From positions 1-39,918 of the forward strand of contig CAMHHL010000013.1 in the NCBI GenBank assembly GCA_946184925.1: a DNA stretch of 39,918 nucleotides. The letters run 5' to 3'. The stretch comes from an uncultured Clostridia bacterium. Lineage in GTDB: Bacteria > Bacillota > Clostridia > Oscillospirales > Acutalibacteraceae. Under the pieces are notes generated by a model that was given only the letters and a program-made list of their open reading frames with translations, was not told the origin of the DNA and did no database searches. The position numbers were made by a program, and so were the translations under genes. Shown here piece by piece: positions 24,255 through 33,748 of the stretch (position 1 is its first letter; the number at the start of each line of letters is the position of its first letter).

Positions 24255-26882
24255 ATGGCAAACAAATGGGTTTATTTGTTTACTGAAGGTGACGCTTCAA
24301 TGCGTGAACTTCTCGGCGGTAAGGGTGCTAACCTCGCTGAGATGACAAACTTAGGTCTTCCTGTTCCTCAGGGTTTCACAATTTCTACCGAGGCCTGCAC
24401 ACAGTATTATGAGGACGGCAGACAGATCAACGACGAGATTATGGGCCAAATCATGGACTATATCGAGAAGATGGAAGAAATCACCGGCAAAAAGTTCGGC
24501 GACAAGACAAATCCGCTTCTCGTTTCCGTTCGTTCCGGCGCTCGTGCTTCAATGCCCGGTATGATGGACACAATCCTCAACCTCGGTCTTAACGAGGACG
24601 TTGTTGAGTATATGGCAGAGGCTTCCGGCAATCCCCGTTGGGCTTATGACTGTTACAGAAGATTTATCCAGATGTTCTCCGACGTTGTTATGGAAGTCGG
24701 CAAGAAGTACTTTGAGGAGCTCATCGACAAGATGAAGGCTGAGAAGGGCGTTACACAGGATGTAGAGCTCACAGCTGAGGATCTCAAGGAGCTCGCTAAC
24801 CAGTTCAAGGCTGAATATAAAGAGAAGATCGGCGAGGACTTCCCCTCAGACCCGAAGGTACAGCTCATCGAGGCTGTAAAGGCTGTATTCCGTTCATGGG
24901 ACAACCCCCGTGCTAACGTTTACCGTCGTGACAACGATATTCCTTATTCATGGGGTACCGCTGTTAACGTACAGATGATGGCTTTCGGTAACATGGGCGA
25001 CGACTGCGGTACCGGCGTTGCGTTCACACGTGACCCTGCTACAGGCGCTAAGGGCCTCTTCGGTGAGTTCCTTACAAACGCTCAGGGTGAGGACGTTGTT
25101 GCAGGCGTTCGTACACCTATGCACATCAGCGAGATGGAAGAGAAGTTCCCCGAGGCTTTCGCTCAGTTCACTGAGGTTTGCAAGACTCTCGAGAACCACT
25201 ACAGAGATATGCAGGACATGGAGTTCACCGTTGAGCACGGCAAGCTCTTTATGCTCCAGACGCGTAACGGCAAGAGAACAGCTCAGGCTGCGCTCAAGAT
25301 TGCCTGCGACCTCGTTGACGAGGGTATGAGAACAGAGGAAGAGGCCGTCGCTATGATCGATCCCCGTAACCTCGACACACTTCTCCATCCCCAGTTCGAC
25401 GCTGCCGCTGTTAAGAAGGCTGAGCCCATCGGCAAGGCTCTCGGCGCTGCTCCCGGTGCTGCTTGCGGTAAGATTGTATTCACAGCCGACGACGCTAAGG
25501 AGTGGGCTGACAGAGGCGAGAAGGTAGTTCTCGTTCGTCTTGAGACTTCACCTGAGGATATCGAGGGTATGAAGGCTGCTCAAGGTATCCTGACAGTTCG
25601 CGGCGGTATGACATCTCACGCTGCCGTTGTTGCCCGTGGTATGGGTTCATGCTGCGTATCCGGCTGCTCCGCTATCGTTATGGATGAGGACAATAAGGTA
25701 TTCACACTCGGCGGCAAGGAGTATCACGAGGGCGATGTAATCTCCTTCGACGGTACAACAGGCTGCATCTATGACGGCGCTATCCCGACCGTTGACGCTA
25801 AGATTGCCGGCGAGTTCGGCAGAATCATGGCTTGGGCTGACAAGTATAGAAAGCTCAAAGTAAGAACCAACGCTGACACACCTGCCGACGCTAAGAAGGC
25901 AAGAGAGCTCGGCGCTGAGGGTATCGGTCTCTGCCGTACAGAGCACATGTTCTTCGAGGGCGACAGAATTGACGCTTTCCGCGAGATGATTTGCTCCGAT
26001 ACAGTTGAGGAGAGAGAGGCTGCTCTCGCTAAGATTCTCCCTGTACAGCAGGGCGACTTCGAGGCTCTTTATGAGGCTCTTGAGGGCAACCCGGTTACAA
26101 TCCGTTTCCTCGATCCTCCGCTTCACGAGTTCGTTCCCACAACTGAGGAAGACATCAAGAAGCTTGCTGACGCTCAGGGCAAGACTGTTGAGCAGATTAA
26201 GGCTATTATCGATGGTCTTCACGAGTTCAACCCGATGATGGGTCACCGTGGCTGCCGTCTGGCTGTAACATATCCCGAAATCGCAAAGATGCAGACTGCT
26301 GCTGTTATCCGCGCTGCTATCAACGTTCAGAAGGCACATCCCGACTGGAAGGTTGAGCCCGAGATTATGATTCCGCTCGTAGGCGACGTCAAGGAGCTCA
26401 AGTATGTCAAGAAGGTTGTTGTTGAGACAGCTGACAAGGAAATCGCCGCTGCAGGCGCTGACCTCAAGTACGAGGTTGGTACAATGATCGAGATTCCTCG
26501 CGCAGCTCTCACAGCTGACGAAATTGCCAAGGAAGCTGAGTTCTTCTGCTTCGGTACAAACGATCTTACTCAGATGACCTTCGGCTTCAGCCGTGATGAC
26601 GCAGGCAAGTTCCTCGACGCTTACTATGACGCTAAGATCTTCGAGAACGATCCGTTCGCTAAGCTTGACCAGACAGGCGTTGGCCAGCTTATGGAAATGG
26701 CTATTGCAAAGGGTAAGGCTACCCGTCCCGAGCTCCACTGCGGTATCTGCGGCGAGCACGGCGGCGATCCTTCTTCCGTTGAGTTCTGCCACAAGATTGG
26801 TCTCGACTATGTATCCTGCTCACCGTTCCGTGTTCCGATTGCACGCCTCGCTGCTGCTCAGGCTGCTATCGCCGACAAATAA
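24255..26882 (+). CDS. ppdK: Pyruvate, phosphate dikinase
   Basis: 875-residue cytosolic enzyme interconverting pyruvate, ATP and Pi with PEP, AMP and PPi. In fermenting Firmicutes it often replaces or complements pyruvate kinase. Domains in order are an N-terminal ATP-grasp (about 1-340), the swivelling phosphohistidine domain with GGMTSHAAVVAR (His about 453), and the C-terminal PEP barrel ending with HCGICGEHGGDPSSVEFC (about 828-845). The RBS AGGAGG is optimal. Codon use is strikingly biased to T-ending Gly, Ala, Val and Arg codons compared with neighbours, as in highly expressed genes. It is monocistronic, with a palindromic promoter and a strong terminator. Confidence 0.98.
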   Translation: MANKWVYLFTEGDASMRELLGGKGANLAEMTNLGLPVPQGFTISTEACTQYYEDGRQINDEIMGQIMDYIEKMEEITGKKFGDKTNPLLVSVRSGARASMPGMMDTILNLGLNEDVVEYMAEASGNPRWAYDCYRRFIQMFSDVVMEVGKKYFEELIDKMKAEKGVTQDVELTAEDLKELANQFKAEYKEKIGEDFPSDPKVQLIEAVKAVFRSWDNPRANVYRRDNDIPYSWGTAVNVQMMAFGNMGDDCGTGVAFTRDPATGAKGLFGEFLTNAQGEDVVAGVRTPMHISEMEEKFPEAFAQFTEVCKTLENHYRDMQDMEFTVEHGKLFMLQTRNGKRTAQAALKIACDLVDEGMRTEEEAVAMIDPRNLDTLLHPQFDAAAVKKAEPIGKALGAAPGAACGKIVFTADDAKEWADRGEKVVLVRLETSPEDIEGMKAAQGILTVRGGMTSHAAVVARGMGSCCVSGCSAIVMDEDNKVFTLGGKEYHEGDVISFDGTTGCIYDGAIPTVDAKIAGEFGRIMAWADKYRKLKVRTNADTPADAKKARELGAEGIGLCRTEHMFFEGDRIDAFREMICSDTVEEREAALAKILPVQQGDFEALYEALEGNPVTIRFLDPPLHEFVPTTEEDIKKLADAQGKTVEQIKAIIDGLHEFNPMMGHRGCRLAVTYPEIAKMQTAAVIRAAINVQKAHPDWKVEPEIMIPLVGDVKELKYVKKVVVETADKEIAAAGADLKYEVGTMIEIPRAALTADEIAKEAEFFCFGTNDLTQMTFGFSRDDAGKFLDAYYDAKIFENDPFAKLDQTGVGQLMEMAIAKGKATRPELHCGICGEHGGDPSSVEFCHKIGLDYVSCSPFRVPIARLAAAQAAIADK

Positions 26883-26911
26883 TCTTCGGTAAACAGATAA
26901 ACAAACAACTC

Positions 26912-26941
26912 AGGGGTTGTCGCGCTGCGGCAACCCCTTTT
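26912..26941 (+). terminator. Intrinsic terminator of ppdK
   Basis: An AGGGGTTG/CAACCCCT stem is extended by a G-U pair and CGC/GCG to 12 bp, with loop GCT, followed by TTTT. Confidence 0.88.
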
Positions 26942-26971
26942 CCGTGACTTGGCAACCCTTTTTCCGCGACT
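26929..26971 (+). repeat. Tandem duplication of the ppdK terminator 3' arm
   Basis: A 21-base block containing the terminator's right arm and T tract (26929-26949) is repeated at 26951-26971 with two differences. The second copy could form an alternative or backup terminator with the same left arm. Confidence 0.7.
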
Positions 26972-26975
26972 GATA

Positions 26976-27004
26976 TTGATTTTTGATGTCTTTAATGCTA
27001 TACT
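26976..27004 (+). promoter_or_regulatory. Promoter of the YdcF-type membrane protein gene
   Basis: TTGATT (26976-26981) and TATACT (26999-27004) are 17 bases apart and 30 bases before the GTG start. Confidence 0.5.
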
Positions 27005-27034
27005 TTTATATATTATACTTTCGGAGGTGCTAAA

Positions 27035-28474
27035 GTGAAAAGAGTTAAGAAGCGTTTTGTGTTTCTTGCCGCGTTCATACTTATGATGATTGTCGCGGTG
27101 TTGAGCTTTGTGCTCATAAACGGCAGGACTTTCACCCTCAAACCTCCGCAGTTCCTTTACGGAGCAATCGCCGAGATGTACGGCTACAGCGTCGAGGTTT
27201 CGGACGAAGATGTTGTCAGGATTGACAGAACCTTCATTGAGGACAATATCATCTGTGCCGATTTGACCTCGGTCGGAACCGGAACCGCTACTGTTACGGT
27301 TAAAGCCGGCGACATCACGTACAAAGCCGCCGAGATAAAGGTCGATGTGTTCGGAGTGATTTATGATACCGAGCGGCTCAGTTTCAACGGATATGTGCTC
27401 GCTGAATGGGCGATTATCATATGTCTGCTCGCTGTTGCCGCGGTGATGATTGCTTCTTACATCGGAGCTTACAGGAAAGCTGAGTTTTCCTATTCGATGG
27501 TTGCCTATGGAGGAACCGCGTTGTTTTCTCTTGCTTTGGCGGTTTATACAGCCTACAGATTGCCTTGGATGAACACATTCAGGATTTTTCTTATGAATGT
27601 TACCGAGACGGGATTTTACTTTTTGGTTGTGTCAACTCCGCTCATTATGGCGGTTTCGGTCGCCTTCGCTGTCAGCAACATCTGGCTTCTGCGGCACGAA
27701 GGATTCCGCCCGGTCAATATGCTCGGGATTGCGATAGGTGTTTTCTGGTTTGTTTCGATTTTTTCAATATTTGTCGGAAGAACCTCCGGAATCATCAGAT
27801 TATCCTATGACCTGATAGATATGTTTTTCCTGGGAGCGGCTTATTTTGTCAGCTTTATGGAGTGCGTTTTCTTGTCAATTATGGTTACTTCGTTCTTTGC
27901 CACACGGTTCCGTCCGCCGTATAATAAGGATTATCTAATTATACTCGGCTGCGGAATCCGGAAGGACGGCAGCCTGACTCCGCTGCTCAGGGGCAGAGCA
28001 GACGCCGCGCTGAGCTTTGAGCGCGAGCAATTTGCCGAAACCGGAAGGCACGCGAAATTTGTCCCATCCGGCGGTCAGGGGAGCGACGAGATAATCTCAG
28101 AAAGCGAGGCAATCAAGCGATACTTGCTGGAGCAAGGAGTTCCCGAGGAGATGATAGTCAAGGAGGACAAATCCGTCAACACCTCGCAGAACATTGAGTT
28201 TTCACGCAAGGTGATTGAGAAGGACGCAGGCACGCTCGACGGCGTCAAGTCAGCCTTTGCCACAACGAACTATCACATCTTCCGCGGCTATATACTCTCG
28301 AAAAAGCACAACCTCGACGCTCAGGGACTTCCGGCAAAAACAAAATGGTATTTCTTCCCGAATGCTTTCCTGCGTGAGCTCGCCGGTATTATAGTTGAAA
28401 AGAAGCTTCAGTTTGCGTTAATCGCGTTGCTGATTACTGCTGTTTTTGCCCTGCTAAAATGGATTATCGATTGA
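27035..28474 (+). CDS. Multi-pass membrane protein with YdcF/SanA-type (DUF218) domain
   Basis: 479 residues. One N-terminal helix (about 9-30), then an extracellular beta-rich segment of about 75 residues resembling a small Ig/Big-like domain. Roughly six further helices (about 125-305) follow, then a DUF218 domain (about 312-450) with DYLIILGCGIRKDGSLTPLL (the typical hallmark), PSGGQGSDE and SVNTSQN. A last helix closes the protein. SanA/ElyC/YdcF relatives are linked to envelope integrity and lipid-linked peptidoglycan precursors, but their reaction is poorly defined. The start is GTG: GGAGGTG lies 6 bases upstream, and no ATG is nearby. It has its own promoter and terminator, so it is probably monocistronic. 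Confidence 0.85.
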   Translation: MKRVKKRFVFLAAFILMMIVAVLSFVLINGRTFTLKPPQFLYGAIAEMYGYSVEVSDEDVVRIDRTFIEDNIICADLTSVGTGTATVTVKAGDITYKAAEIKVDVFGVIYDTERLSFNGYVLAEWAIIICLLAVAAVMIASYIGAYRKAEFSYSMVAYGGTALFSLALAVYTAYRLPWMNTFRIFLMNVTETGFYFLVVSTPLIMAVSVAFAVSNIWLLRHEGFRPVNMLGIAIGVFWFVSIFSIFVGRTSGIIRLSYDLIDMFFLGAAYFVSFMECVFLSIMVTSFFATRFRPPYNKDYLIILGCGIRKDGSLTPLLRGRADAALSFEREQFAETGRHAKFVPSGGQGSDEIISESEAIKRYLLEQGVPEEMIVKEDKSVNTSQNIEFSRKVIEKDAGTLDGVKSAFATTNYHIFRGYILSKKHNLDAQGLPAKTKWYFFPNAFLRELAGIIVEKKLQFALIALLITAVFALLKWIID

Positions 28475-28496
28475 TGTATCTACGAAAATAATCACG

Positions 28497-28526
28497 GTCG
28501 CCATGCCTTTCGGTGTGGCGGCTTTT
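28497..28526 (+). terminator. Intrinsic terminator of the YdcF-type gene
   Basis: An 11-bp stem (28497-28507 with 28512-28522, three G-U pairs) has a TTTC loop and is followed by TTTT. Confidence 0.75.
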
Positions 28527-28614
28527 CTGTTTGTGATTTATATACAAAAGCAAGCGGTGATTATTAGTCATAATCACAAATTATCAAATTTGTGCACAAA
28601 ATTCTCCAAAAATA

Positions 28615-28643
28615 TTTAATTCGAATCCAAATTGTAGTATAAT
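28615..28643 (+). promoter_or_regulatory. Promoter of the CotH-like gene
   Basis: TTTAAT (28615-28620) and TATAAT (28638-28643) are spaced 17 bases. They predict a leader of about 150 bases before the start at 28800. Confidence 0.55.
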
Positions 28644-28688
28644 ATAACGGTAAATCATCGTGGAATAGTATGCGGTTTTTTCCGCGCC

Positions 28689-28765
28689 GTGAGTTTCGGC
28701 TCACTCCCGGGGTCAGGCGGGAAAAAGCGTCGGTTTCCGCAGGCGACGTTCCGGATTCTGTTTTT
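28689..28765 (+). other. Structured 5' leader of the CotH-like gene
   Basis: The predicted untranslated leader holds GTGAG/CTCAC around a 6-base loop (28689-28704) and a GC-rich block. A second hairpin pairs AGCGTCG with CGACGTT (about 28727-28754), and a partly competing pairing exists between GCGGGAAA and TTTCCGC. It does not match a riboswitch class I know. It may regulate stability or translation; 28475-28799 holds no other gene. Confidence 0.35.
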
Positions 28766-28799
28766 ACTTTTATTTTCCAAAAATATGGAGGTACAATTT

Positions 28800-31700
28800 A
28801 TGATTTCTAATCTTAAGCGAGCTTCAAAGCGTTCGCTTGCGGTGCTCCTTGCGCTGCTGATGATTGTTTCCACTCTTGCGGTCGGAACATTCACCGCAAC
28901 CGCGGCAACCGCGACAACAGTCTACTATGCAGTCTCCACAAATTACACTGTAAAGTGTAACGTAAACTTCAAGGGCGACGGGGATGACTGGCATCAGTAC
29001 GATATGTCATCAACCGGAAAGACATTCAACGGCGTGCCGGTTTATTCGGTTTCTTTTACAGACGCTTATAATGGTCTTGGAGTTCTCCAGTTCCAGCAAT
29101 ATGAAGGAACAAGCTGGAAGTCTGAGGTAAAGCCCATTTCATCGTGGACATCCGCTTCCGTTTATAACGGAAAAATCTGGGCTAATAATTCATGGCAGAC
29201 TTACACTCCCGATTCCACAGAGCAGAGCTGGTATGTAGCAGGCTCTGCCGGCCTCACGGGCTCTTCGTGGAAGGAGAACGATACAGCAAACAAGATGACA
29301 CTCTCCGGCAGTGTGTATACCAAGACATATGAGGGTATTGCCGCCGGCGACTATGAGTTCAAGATTACAAACGGTACATGGAACGAGGCTTACCCGGGCA
29401 ACAATTATCAGCTCAAGGTTAATGCGGATAACTCCACCGTTACTATCACCTTTAACTCCTCCACAAAGGCTATCAATGTCAGCCAGGAGGCGCAGGCGGT
29501 TGTATTCAAGGCTAAGAAATTCACCAATACATATGTAATGGTCAACGCTCTCACCGCTTCAAGCCCGGCTCAGGGCACAAAGGGTGACGGCGACGTTAAC
29601 GCGTGGAACTATGTAACCGACATGACACAGATTCGCGCAAACGACATCGGATGCGCCAAGTACGTTCCCATGGCAATCCTCACACCGTCAAACGGCGGCA
29701 CAGCTCTCTATATCTACGGAAGCGCTGTTGACGCGGCTGCACTGGGCGGCGACGGAACAACAATGCCTATCGGTAAGCTCAAGGAAGGTAAATACAGCGT
29801 TGATATGCGTATTCTCGGATTTGATTCCGCAGCTCACGCTACAGCTTTCCTCAGCGCGCAGAAGTCCTTTGACTCAATTACATATTCAAACTATCACAAT
29901 ACAACACAGCCACTGGGCACGCTTGCGGATGAAGCCGGTTCGGTTTCTGACGCAACCTACGGCAAGGTTTCCTATTCAAACCTCGTCAGCAACGGCGACG
30001 TGCTTGTAGCGTCCAACGGCGAGACACTCTCAACCTTTGACGCAAATACAACAGTTAACGGTAACACCGGCACTGTTTACGGCGCGTACAACGCGAAGAT
30101 TACTGTCACTGCCTTCACCAACAAGGGACTCGGCACATTCAAGACTAACGCGTATGATATTGACGCTCTCTCCGACAAGGTTAAGTTCGAGTGCAAATAC
30201 TATTATTCCGTCAATGACGGTCAGGCGGTACTTGCCAAGACAGCTTCCTCCGACAACAACGTAACCAACGGCAAGAAGCCCTTCGCTACAAAGGATTATT
30301 CTCTCGACCTCTCAAAGGTTAAGGGGCTTAAGTCCGGCGATAAGGTTAAGATTTACACAACAATGCAGGCGTTCTATTATGCCGACGAGACTTCCGAAGG
30401 CGTAGCAATTACTGATGTTGTTGAGTCCGATGTTGTAACATACGACACAGACGATGTCGCTATGAAGCAGAATTACATCAACGAGAACGGCGGAACATCA
30501 CTCTGGGCAGACGCTGACGAGAGCGCGTTCAGCAGCAACACTCTCGTAAAATGGAACAGCAGACGCGGCGAGAACTACAACCGCGGCTCAAGCCCCGAGG
30601 TTCACGTGTTCTACCTGTCACCAAAGACAAATCTCAGCGCGATAAGATTCTATTACAGCGCGTCAAAGATTTCTTCCGTAAAGGTTAACGGAAACACAAT
30701 CACATCAGGTGCGGTTTATACAGGCGGATTCAACACCTCAACAACCTACACCTTCAACGTTACTCCGAAATCCGGCTCCGCCTATACAAGAAACGTCAAG
30801 TTCATGAAGGGCAGCACATCTTCTGCTCAGATTTATCTCAACACCGCTCTTGATCCTACCTCCGTTCCGGAAGGCATCACCTATACTTCAAACGACCTTT
30901 TCGATTGCCAGACAACCGAGAAGGACAAAGCTACAGTAATGAAGTACAAGGATGTAACATGGAAGGGCACAACAGTTGCAGTTGACGGAGACAAAGTCTA
31001 CGGCGAGACTGCCCTCAAGAAAATCAAGGGCAGAGGTAACTCTTCGTGGGAGAATTCAACCAACTTCTACGGCAAATACGCTTACAATATGACTATCGGC
31101 GCTGACAACTATCTCGGTCTCGCCGGCAAGGGCAAGAAGAACAAGAAGTTCTGCCTGCTCGCTAACGTTCTCGATCCAACACAGGCTCGTAACGCTTACA
31201 TCTTCAAGCTCGCTCAGGAGATGGGAATGGAATACACTCCCAACTTCAGACTTGTTGACCTCTATGACAACGGCTGGTATGTCGGCTCCTATCTCATCAC
31301 TCAGAAGGTTGAGCTCGGCGCGGACGCCCTTGTAGACGCTGCGGAAGTCAGCAACAAGAAGGCAGATAAGAACCTCGACAAGGTTGAGACAGTTTCTACC
31401 TATAAGAACAAGACAATTGCTTACATGAGCAATCTCACAACTCCTGCCGATTACCAGAGCGGAACCTATATGCTCGAGCTCGACCTCACCGACAGAGCAA
31501 AGGCTGAGATCTCCTACTTCGAGTCCGCAAAGGGACAGTACATCGTAGTAACAAGCCCCGAGGAAGCCTCCGAGACAGAGGTTAAGTTCCTCAAGGATAA
31601 GTGGGACACAGTCGAGACAGCTGTATACAACGGCAATCTTGACAGCGTCCGCGATATGATTGACACTGAATCCTTCGCCAAGATGTATCTCGTTCAGGAG

Positions 31701-33650
31701 CTCTCAAAGAACCTCGACTCCGGCGCAACATCTTATGACATCATTTATAAGGGCGCGGAGGGCAAGTTCTACGCGGAACCCGTTTGGGACTATGACTGGG
31801 CTCTCGGTAACTACAGATATTCCAAGGCTATCCACGGCAGCCACACTTACGCAAACGCGGATCCCTCCAGCGCAAGCGGCTACCTCGCTCGTTACAAGTC
31901 AATGAGCACAGACAGTACAGACGACGCGAACGCCTACAACTTCCAGGCTGCACTCTGCCAGAACAACAGTTTCTGGACAGATGTACAGAATGTATGGACA
32001 AACGGTTTCTCGGCAAAGGCAACTTCCGTAAAGGATAGCTTCCTCACGGAGTTCACAAACAACAACGCCGATTCAATTAATATGAATGAGTATCGCTGGT
32101 GCCATATCGCCAATAACTACGAGTTGTCCGGAGAATGGGGCACAACCAACACAGGCTCAACCTACTCGGCTGCCGTAAGCTCTCTCAAGTCGTTTATCAC
32201 TAACCGAGTATCCTACTTCAACTCAAGCTCAACAGGTATTGCCGCTACAGGCACAACCACAAACAGAACCCTCGGCGTAGGTGTTACGGCAGGCTCCAAG
32301 GCTACCGCAAAAGCCGCAGGCTTCAGCCTCGAGGCGACCTCCGCGACTGCTGTCACAAAGTCAATCCCCTCAGGCACATGGGTAACCTTCACAACTGACG
32401 GAAGCACCGACACCACCGCCTTCAAGGGCTGGTTCACGAACGCAGCAGGCACAGGCACAGCTGTTTCAACCGATACTTCCTACAAGGTTAAGGTAACAAG
32501 CAACACAACTCTCTATGCAGTCTATGAGCAGGTTGTTACAGACCGCACAGTCAAGATTACTTATAAGTTCCACGATTTCGACACCTCAAAGGGACTCGAG
32601 TATGCGGACGGACGCGAGAAGGAAGAATTCGAAACCTACACCGTAACCGAGACAGTTTCTGCCGAGGATTACGCGACAGAGGATTACATCGAGACTCTCG
32701 CTATGGTCGATATGCCCGAAATCAAGAGCAGCTACTACAACTACAACTTCCCCGAGAACGACGAGGACATCGTAATCGAAGAGAACGGTTCCAACGTCAA
32801 CGTTACCGTTACTCTTGAGAACGCAATGAGACGTTACGTTGTATATCTCTGGAGCAGTGAGAACAGCAACGAAATGATTTCAAGTCAGACCAAGGAATGC
32901 CATTATAACGAAGAAGTCACCTACGATGCTGCGGACGCCGGCTGCGAGTCCGAGCATGACGACGGTTATATCTGGCACTTCGGTACAAAGAGCTATAATC
33001 CCGACAAGGACACACCGCTCTCGCTCGGCAAGACATACAAATTCAGAGTTGTCAACGAAGTAACTCACATCTTTGTTGAAGCCAACGAGGACTACTATGA
33101 TGAGCTCGCTTCCAAGAAGCCCTCAACAGGTATCACTCACGTATACAGCGAGGCTACTCCCGAATCCGTTGAGCAGAACTTCTACATTCAGGCTAACATC
33201 AGCAAGGAAGACAAGAACGCGGGCAAGTTCGTCGGCACCGGCGTTGTATACTACCTCTGGGACGACGAAGCGAATCAGGCTAACGCGGCGGCGGTAAGAG
33301 ATCTCGGCACTGTTGACAAGAACACAATCAAGGCTCAGATTGCCGCTCAGGCAGATGCGCTCGCCGGCTTGACTGAAACCAAGAGCCAGATTACCGGCTT
33401 CAACAATGTCAAGGGACTTGTATGCTGTAACTACAAGAAGGGCGAAGGCGAGACCGACGCGGAAGGACTGCTCCGTTATTCCGGAAATAACGAGTACTAC
33501 AACCTCATCGTCGGACTCAAGATGGCTGCTAATTCAGATTACAGCAAGTATTCCTACAGAGTTTATTCCTACGCTATCTATCAGAATGACGAGGGAGAGA
33601 ACACTGTTGTAGTAAGCCCGACATTTGCCGAGGCTAAGGTATTTGGATAA
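28800..33650 (+). CDS. Large secreted CotH-kinase-like protein with carbohydrate-binding-like N-terminus
   Basis: 1616 residues. The signal peptide (about 1-36, ending ATA/AA) is followed by a CBM26-like module (about 38-140) and an X25/pullulanase-like beta module (about 143-227, starting WYVAGSAGLTGSSW). Less clear beta regions come next. A CotH kinase-like domain (about 690-1010) has KGRGNSSW near 742, ANVLDPTQARNAY and the metal-site-like VWDYDWALGN near 994. Around 1190-1245 is a Listeria-Bacteroides-type repeat (FKGWFTNAAGTGTAV), and the last 370 residues are beta-rich and acidic. No dockerin, sortase motif or membrane anchor is visible. CotH proteins are atypical kinases known from spore coats and also found in cellulosomal proteins. 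The RBS GGAGGT is 7 bases from ATG 28800; the frame's longer start at 28689 lies in the leader. The CotH call is firm; the N-terminal module calls are by pattern. Confidence 0.84.
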   Translation: MISNLKRASKRSLAVLLALLMIVSTLAVGTFTATAATATTVYYAVSTNYTVKCNVNFKGDGDDWHQYDMSSTGKTFNGVPVYSVSFTDAYNGLGVLQFQQYEGTSWKSEVKPISSWTSASVYNGKIWANNSWQTYTPDSTEQSWYVAGSAGLTGSSWKENDTANKMTLSGSVYTKTYEGIAAGDYEFKITNGTWNEAYPGNNYQLKVNADNSTVTITFNSSTKAINVSQEAQAVVFKAKKFTNTYVMVNALTASSPAQGTKGDGDVNAWNYVTDMTQIRANDIGCAKYVPMAILTPSNGGTALYIYGSAVDAAALGGDGTTMPIGKLKEGKYSVDMRILGFDSAAHATAFLSAQKSFDSITYSNYHNTTQPLGTLADEAGSVSDATYGKVSYSNLVSNGDVLVASNGETLSTFDANTTVNGNTGTVYGAYNAKITVTAFTNKGLGTFKTNAYDIDALSDKVKFECKYYYSVNDGQAVLAKTASSDNNVTNGKKPFATKDYSLDLSKVKGLKSGDKVKIYTTMQAFYYADETSEGVAITDVVESDVVTYDTDDVAMKQNYINENGGTSLWADADESAFSSNTLVKWNSRRGENYNRGSSPEVHVFYLSPKTNLSAIRFYYSASKISSVKVNGNTITSGAVYTGGFNTSTTYTFNVTPKSGSAYTRNVKFMKGSTSSAQIYLNTALDPTSVPEGITYTSNDLFDCQTTEKDKATVMKYKDVTWKGTTVAVDGDKVYGETALKKIKGRGNSSWENSTNFYGKYAYNMTIGADNYLGLAGKGKKNKKFCLLANVLDPTQARNAYIFKLAQEMGMEYTPNFRLVDLYDNGWYVGSYLITQKVELGADALVDAAEVSNKKADKNLDKVETVSTYKNKTIAYMSNLTTPADYQSGTYMLELDLTDRAKAEISYFESAKGQYIVVTSPEEASETEVKFLKDKWDTVETAVYNGNLDSVRDMIDTESFAKMYLVQELSKNLDSGATSYDIIYKGAEGKFYAEPVWDYDWALGNYRYSKAIHGSHTYANADPSSASGYLARYKSMSTDSTDDANAYNFQAALCQNNSFWTDVQNVWTNGFSAKATSVKDSFLTEFTNNNADSINMNEYRWCHIANNYELSGEWGTTNTGSTYSAAVSSLKSFITNRVSYFNSSSTGIAATGTTTNRTLGVGVTAGSKATAKAAGFSLEATSATAVTKSIPSGTWVTFTTDGSTDTTAFKGWFTNAAGTGTAVSTDTSYKVKVTSNTTLYAVYEQVVTDRTVKITYKFHDFDTSKGLEYADGREKEEFETYTVTETVSAEDYATEDYIETLAMVDMPEIKSSYYNYNFPENDEDIVIEENGSNVNVTVTLENAMRRYVVYLWSSENSNEMISSQTKECHYNEEVTYDAADAGCESEHDDGYIWHFGTKSYNPDKDTPLSLGKTYKFRVVNEVTHIFVEANEDYYDELASKKPSTGITHVYSEATPESVEQNFYIQANISKEDKNAGKFVGTGVVYYLWDDEANQANAAAVRDLGTVDKNTIKAQIAAQADALAGLTETKSQITGFNNVKGLVCCNYKKGEGETDAEGLLRYSGNNEYYNLIVGLKMAANSDYSKYSYRVYSYAIYQNDEGENTVVVSPTFAEAKVFG

Positions 33651-33666
33651 TAACCTGATTATACAA

Positions 33667-33700
33667 TTCCGGGCTGTCTTTCGACAGCCCGGAAGCTTTT
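33667..33700 (+). terminator. Intrinsic terminator of the CotH-like gene
   Basis: A perfect 12-bp stem TTCCGGGCTGTC/GACAGCCCGGAA has a TTTC loop and is followed by GCTTTT. Confidence 0.9.
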
Positions 33701-33710
33701 CCTCAATATG

Positions 33711-33725
33711 TTGCTCATCGAGCAA
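33711..33725. promoter_or_regulatory. Short palindrome upstream of the PNPOx-like gene
   Basis: TTGCTC and GAGCAA flank ATC, 24 bases before the next start codon. It could be an operator or a leader hairpin. No clear -35/-10 pair was found between the terminator and this gene. Confidence 0.3.
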
Positions 33726-33748
33726 TTCAGTTTCATGAAGGTGAGATA

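Noticed and set aside
25647..26792. 381-codon open frame on the minus strand inside ppdK
   Set aside because: It is antisense to a highly codon-biased gene, where biased codons avoid stops in this frame. The product is Leu/Ser/Val-rich with no domain, RBS or promoter.
28644..28799. Possible c-di-GMP or other riboswitch in the CotH leader
   Set aside because: None of the conserved core sequences of classes I know could be found, so I list it only as a structured leader.
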